From assembly GCA_001460835.1 (NCBI GenBank), contig CYKH01001759.1, positions 1 through 46,859 of the forward strand: DNA of 46,859 nucleotides. The letters are read 5' to 3'. A program made the position numbers and the translations under genes. Below are positions 44,676 to 46,859 of this stretch, piece after piece; positions within the stretch are counted from its first letter, which is position 1, and the number at the start of each line of letters is the position of its first letter. The stretch is from Bodo saltans. Its lineage: Eukaryota > Euglenozoa > Kinetoplastea > Eubodonida > Bodonidae. The notes beneath the pieces were generated by a model that worked only from the letters and a program-made list of their open reading frames with translations, was not told the origin of the DNA and did not search any database.

Positions 44676-46859
44676 ATGACTGGAATCTGTGGAGTCGCTG
44701 TGCTAGTTGTTTTGATAACGGCAGCCCATTTTCCTCCAGTGTCTGCAGATTTCTCGAAAGCAGGGCAGTTGCTGGCAATGCAGCGTTTTTATGATGCGTT
44801 AGGAGGCCCTTCCTGGAATCCTAATTGTGCGATAGGATGGGATCGGCGGGGGACAGAGTATTGTGGGCTTGCAGGAGTAGGATGCCTGGTCAACTCATCC
44901 AACGGTGGATTTGATATTATCACCTCGTTGTACTTCTTCGGCTGCAATCTAGCAGGAACATTGCCAGTGGAGTTGCTCGACCTCCGAGGTTTGCTGATTT
45001 TTGATATTATAGCAAACTTGAAAGTCACAGGCTCTATTCCCGCAGGGTACGGCACAGCGTGGCCACAACTTACTCGCCTTGCGATTGGATCGACAGCTAT
45101 GCACGGCTCTTTGCAGACTGAGACGGGATACCTTCGCCAGCTTGAAATCTTAATTCTCAATGGTACCTGACAGGGACGATTCCCAGTGGGTGGGGAACGA
45201 ACCTCACCAAACTCCGAATCGTAAATTTTTGCTCCATGGAATTTAACAGTGGGAGCAAGACCAGGGATCGTCTTAGCGGCACGCTTCCCGACACATTTCG
45301 CAATGCACCATCAATGCAGTCCTTCTTATTTTGCTTCCAATTTGTCAATGGCACTGTGTCCGACGAAATGATCGCATCGTGGCCAAATATCCAAGAAGTG
45401 CGGTTGATCAACAACTCTCTGAGTGGCACGATTCCGCCAAGCCTCACCACTCGTGTCAGTCTCGAGTTGCTGGAGCTCCAGTCCAACTATTTCACCGGCA
45501 CTATTCCACGTTTTAATGCGCCGTTAGTCAACTTGACACTTATCAACATTGAACACAACAAAGGCCTTTCAGGCTCCTTTCCAGACTCCATTGTCATCAA
45601 CCCGGCGCTTCAGATGGTTGCGCTGAACAACATCGGTCAGTTACAAGGAACAATTCCTGCTGGACTCCAAAATTTAAAAGCGCTCAGATCTCTTCGCATT
45701 ACGGATGCGGTTCTGACTGGTACGTTGCCTGAGTTCTTCGTCTCCCTTCCTTTGTTGCAAGAGCTGACGCTGAGAAACTGCTCCCTCAGTGGTTCCCTTT
45801 ACGTGTCGTGGGCCACAATGAACCTCACCATTTTGGACCTAAGCTTCAACCAGCTTGTGGGCACTATTCCCAGTGAGTGGTTCCCTTCCGATCCCTCCAC
45901 GACGCGCGGATGGTTACACCTACGGGAGTTTTCTCTCAACTCCAACAACTTCTATGGGTCGATTCCCGAGCCCATCTCAAAGTGTCCGATGGAGAAGTTT
46001 ACACTGGATACGAATGCATTCAGCGGGACTATCCATGAGTCGTTCGCACAATGGGACCTGCTAGCGCTCAACCTTCACGTCAATAGTGTTTCAGGGACAC
46101 TATCCTCCTTGTTCGCCAGTTGGACAAACATTATTGTGTTCTCTGTGTGGAATAACTCCTTCACCGGGACGCTACCACCTGAATACTCTTCGATGGTTCT
46201 GATAGTCCGATTCTACGTTGCGTTCAACCAGTTGAATGGAACGCTTCCACCTTCGTACGGGGATTGGAACAACTTGACGCTCACTAGGTTCGAGTCCAAT
46301 CGATTCAGCGGCACTCTGCCGGCGGAGTGGTCGAGGATGTCGAGCGTTACTCAGCTATCCTTATTTAGCAATCAGCTCACAGGAGTGTTACCTATTCAAT
46401 GGACCGCGTTGGCTGAAACAGTCACGTCAATCAACTTGGACTTCAACCTACTGACGGGACCCATACCGCCCCAATGGAGCGCTCTCACATTGGCGTTTAT
46501 TTCGTTAACGGGAAACCGTTTGAGAGGGACGCTTCCGTCAGATTTTTCAGCCCCACTCATGGTGGTCGCGGTACTCAACAATTGCCTCACTGTATCGAGC
46601 CTTTCTTCGTGGTGGAATGCGCGGAAAAGTGTGGGATTGGTTGTCCCACAGCGGGACGCTGCAGATTGTGGCTCATCCACTGCAGCTCCACCACTCACAA
46701 CTGCACCAAACGGCGAACAAAGCCAGCTATCCAACGGTAGTGCCACTAACGCAGCCCTGCTGAGGAGCTCTGCAGTTGCGATGGCAGTTGCTCCGCTCTT
46801 GGCTCTTTCTGGTGCGATGCCAACGGGAGGTGCTCAACGACTTTTGTTGCAGTTTTCAC
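44676..46859 (+). pseudogene. Secreted leucine-rich-repeat protein, one frameshift, runs off the window
   Basis: The first frame (44676-45170, 164 aa) has a signal peptide (residues 1-24), an N-terminal cap (FYDALGGPSW ... W ... C ... GVGC) and about three LRRs, then a TGA at 45168. A second frame, open without a stop from 45167 to the window end (about 564 codons), starts exactly with LTGTIPSGW and carries about 19 further repeats of the plant-type 'L..L.L..N.LsGtiP' form. It then has a Ser/Thr/Pro/Ala-rich region and a hydrophobic stretch (SSAVAMAVAPLLALSGAM). LRR spacing shows that one residue's worth of sequence is disturbed at about 45163-45167: two nt remain where three or six are needed. 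The whole is one gene broken by an indel, either a young pseudogene or a sequence error. It would be a surface or secreted recognition/adhesion-type protein; the ligand is unknown. Acceptor tract 44590-44610, AG 44614-44615. Confidence 0.82.

Overview
The window reads as nuclear DNA of a kinetoplastid protist, most likely a free-living bodonid such as Bodo saltans; the species is inference. The genes are intron-free and closely packed (about 40-450 nt apart) and sit in two long same-strand clusters. Most starts are preceded by a polypyrimidine tract and an AG, the layout expected for trans-spliced polycistronic transcripts. A TOR kinase with an internal PDZ domain, an architecture reported only from kinetoplastids, supports this.

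Layout. Positions 1-10426 form a leftward cluster. In transcription order it holds an ER HSP110/GRP170-type chaperone, two type II membrane proteins that look like glycosyltransferases (one GT2-like, one weakly GT61-like), the ribosome-assembly factor URB1/NPA1, and the first 17 codons of ribosomal protein L11 (uL5). Positions 10427-13548 are a divergent strand-switch region. It contains inverted repeats, a decayed reverse-transcriptase element (SAM-like gag remnant, RT YVDN motif, RNase H tail), a 51-bp tandem repeat array and a 300-N assembly gap. Positions 13549-46859 form a rightward cluster: a DNAH10-type axonemal dynein heavy chain, a single-pass membrane protein, a coiled-coil protein, a RING-like protein, a mitochondrial PDK/BCKDK-type kinase, COA5/PET191, an FCP1/SCP-type phosphatase, a possible 51-aa membrane peptide, the PDZ-containing TOR-like kinase, a protein of ~45-aa repeats, a SHIPPO-type flagellar protein, PIG-Y, and a secreted leucine-rich-repeat protein broken by one frameshift and running off the right end.

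How the genes work together. As usual for kinetoplastids, the neighbours share transcription rather than a pathway. Themes still recur: flagellum (dynein, SHIPPO protein), secretory pathway and glycosylation (GRP170, two transferase-like proteins, PIG-Y, the LRR surface protein), ribosome production (URB1, L11) and growth control (TOR-like kinase). Transcription of both clusters probably starts in the strand-switch region.

Several genes are best started at internal ATGs because the splice-acceptor tract lies inside the longest open frame (URB1 and the membrane protein at 27517). Others lack any ATG at the 5' end of the open frame (COA5, TOR, the repeat protein). I did not find a clearly new multi-gene system. 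The most unusual parts are the composite strand-switch region, the TOR-like kinase with a changed FRB pocket, and the frameshifted LRR gene.
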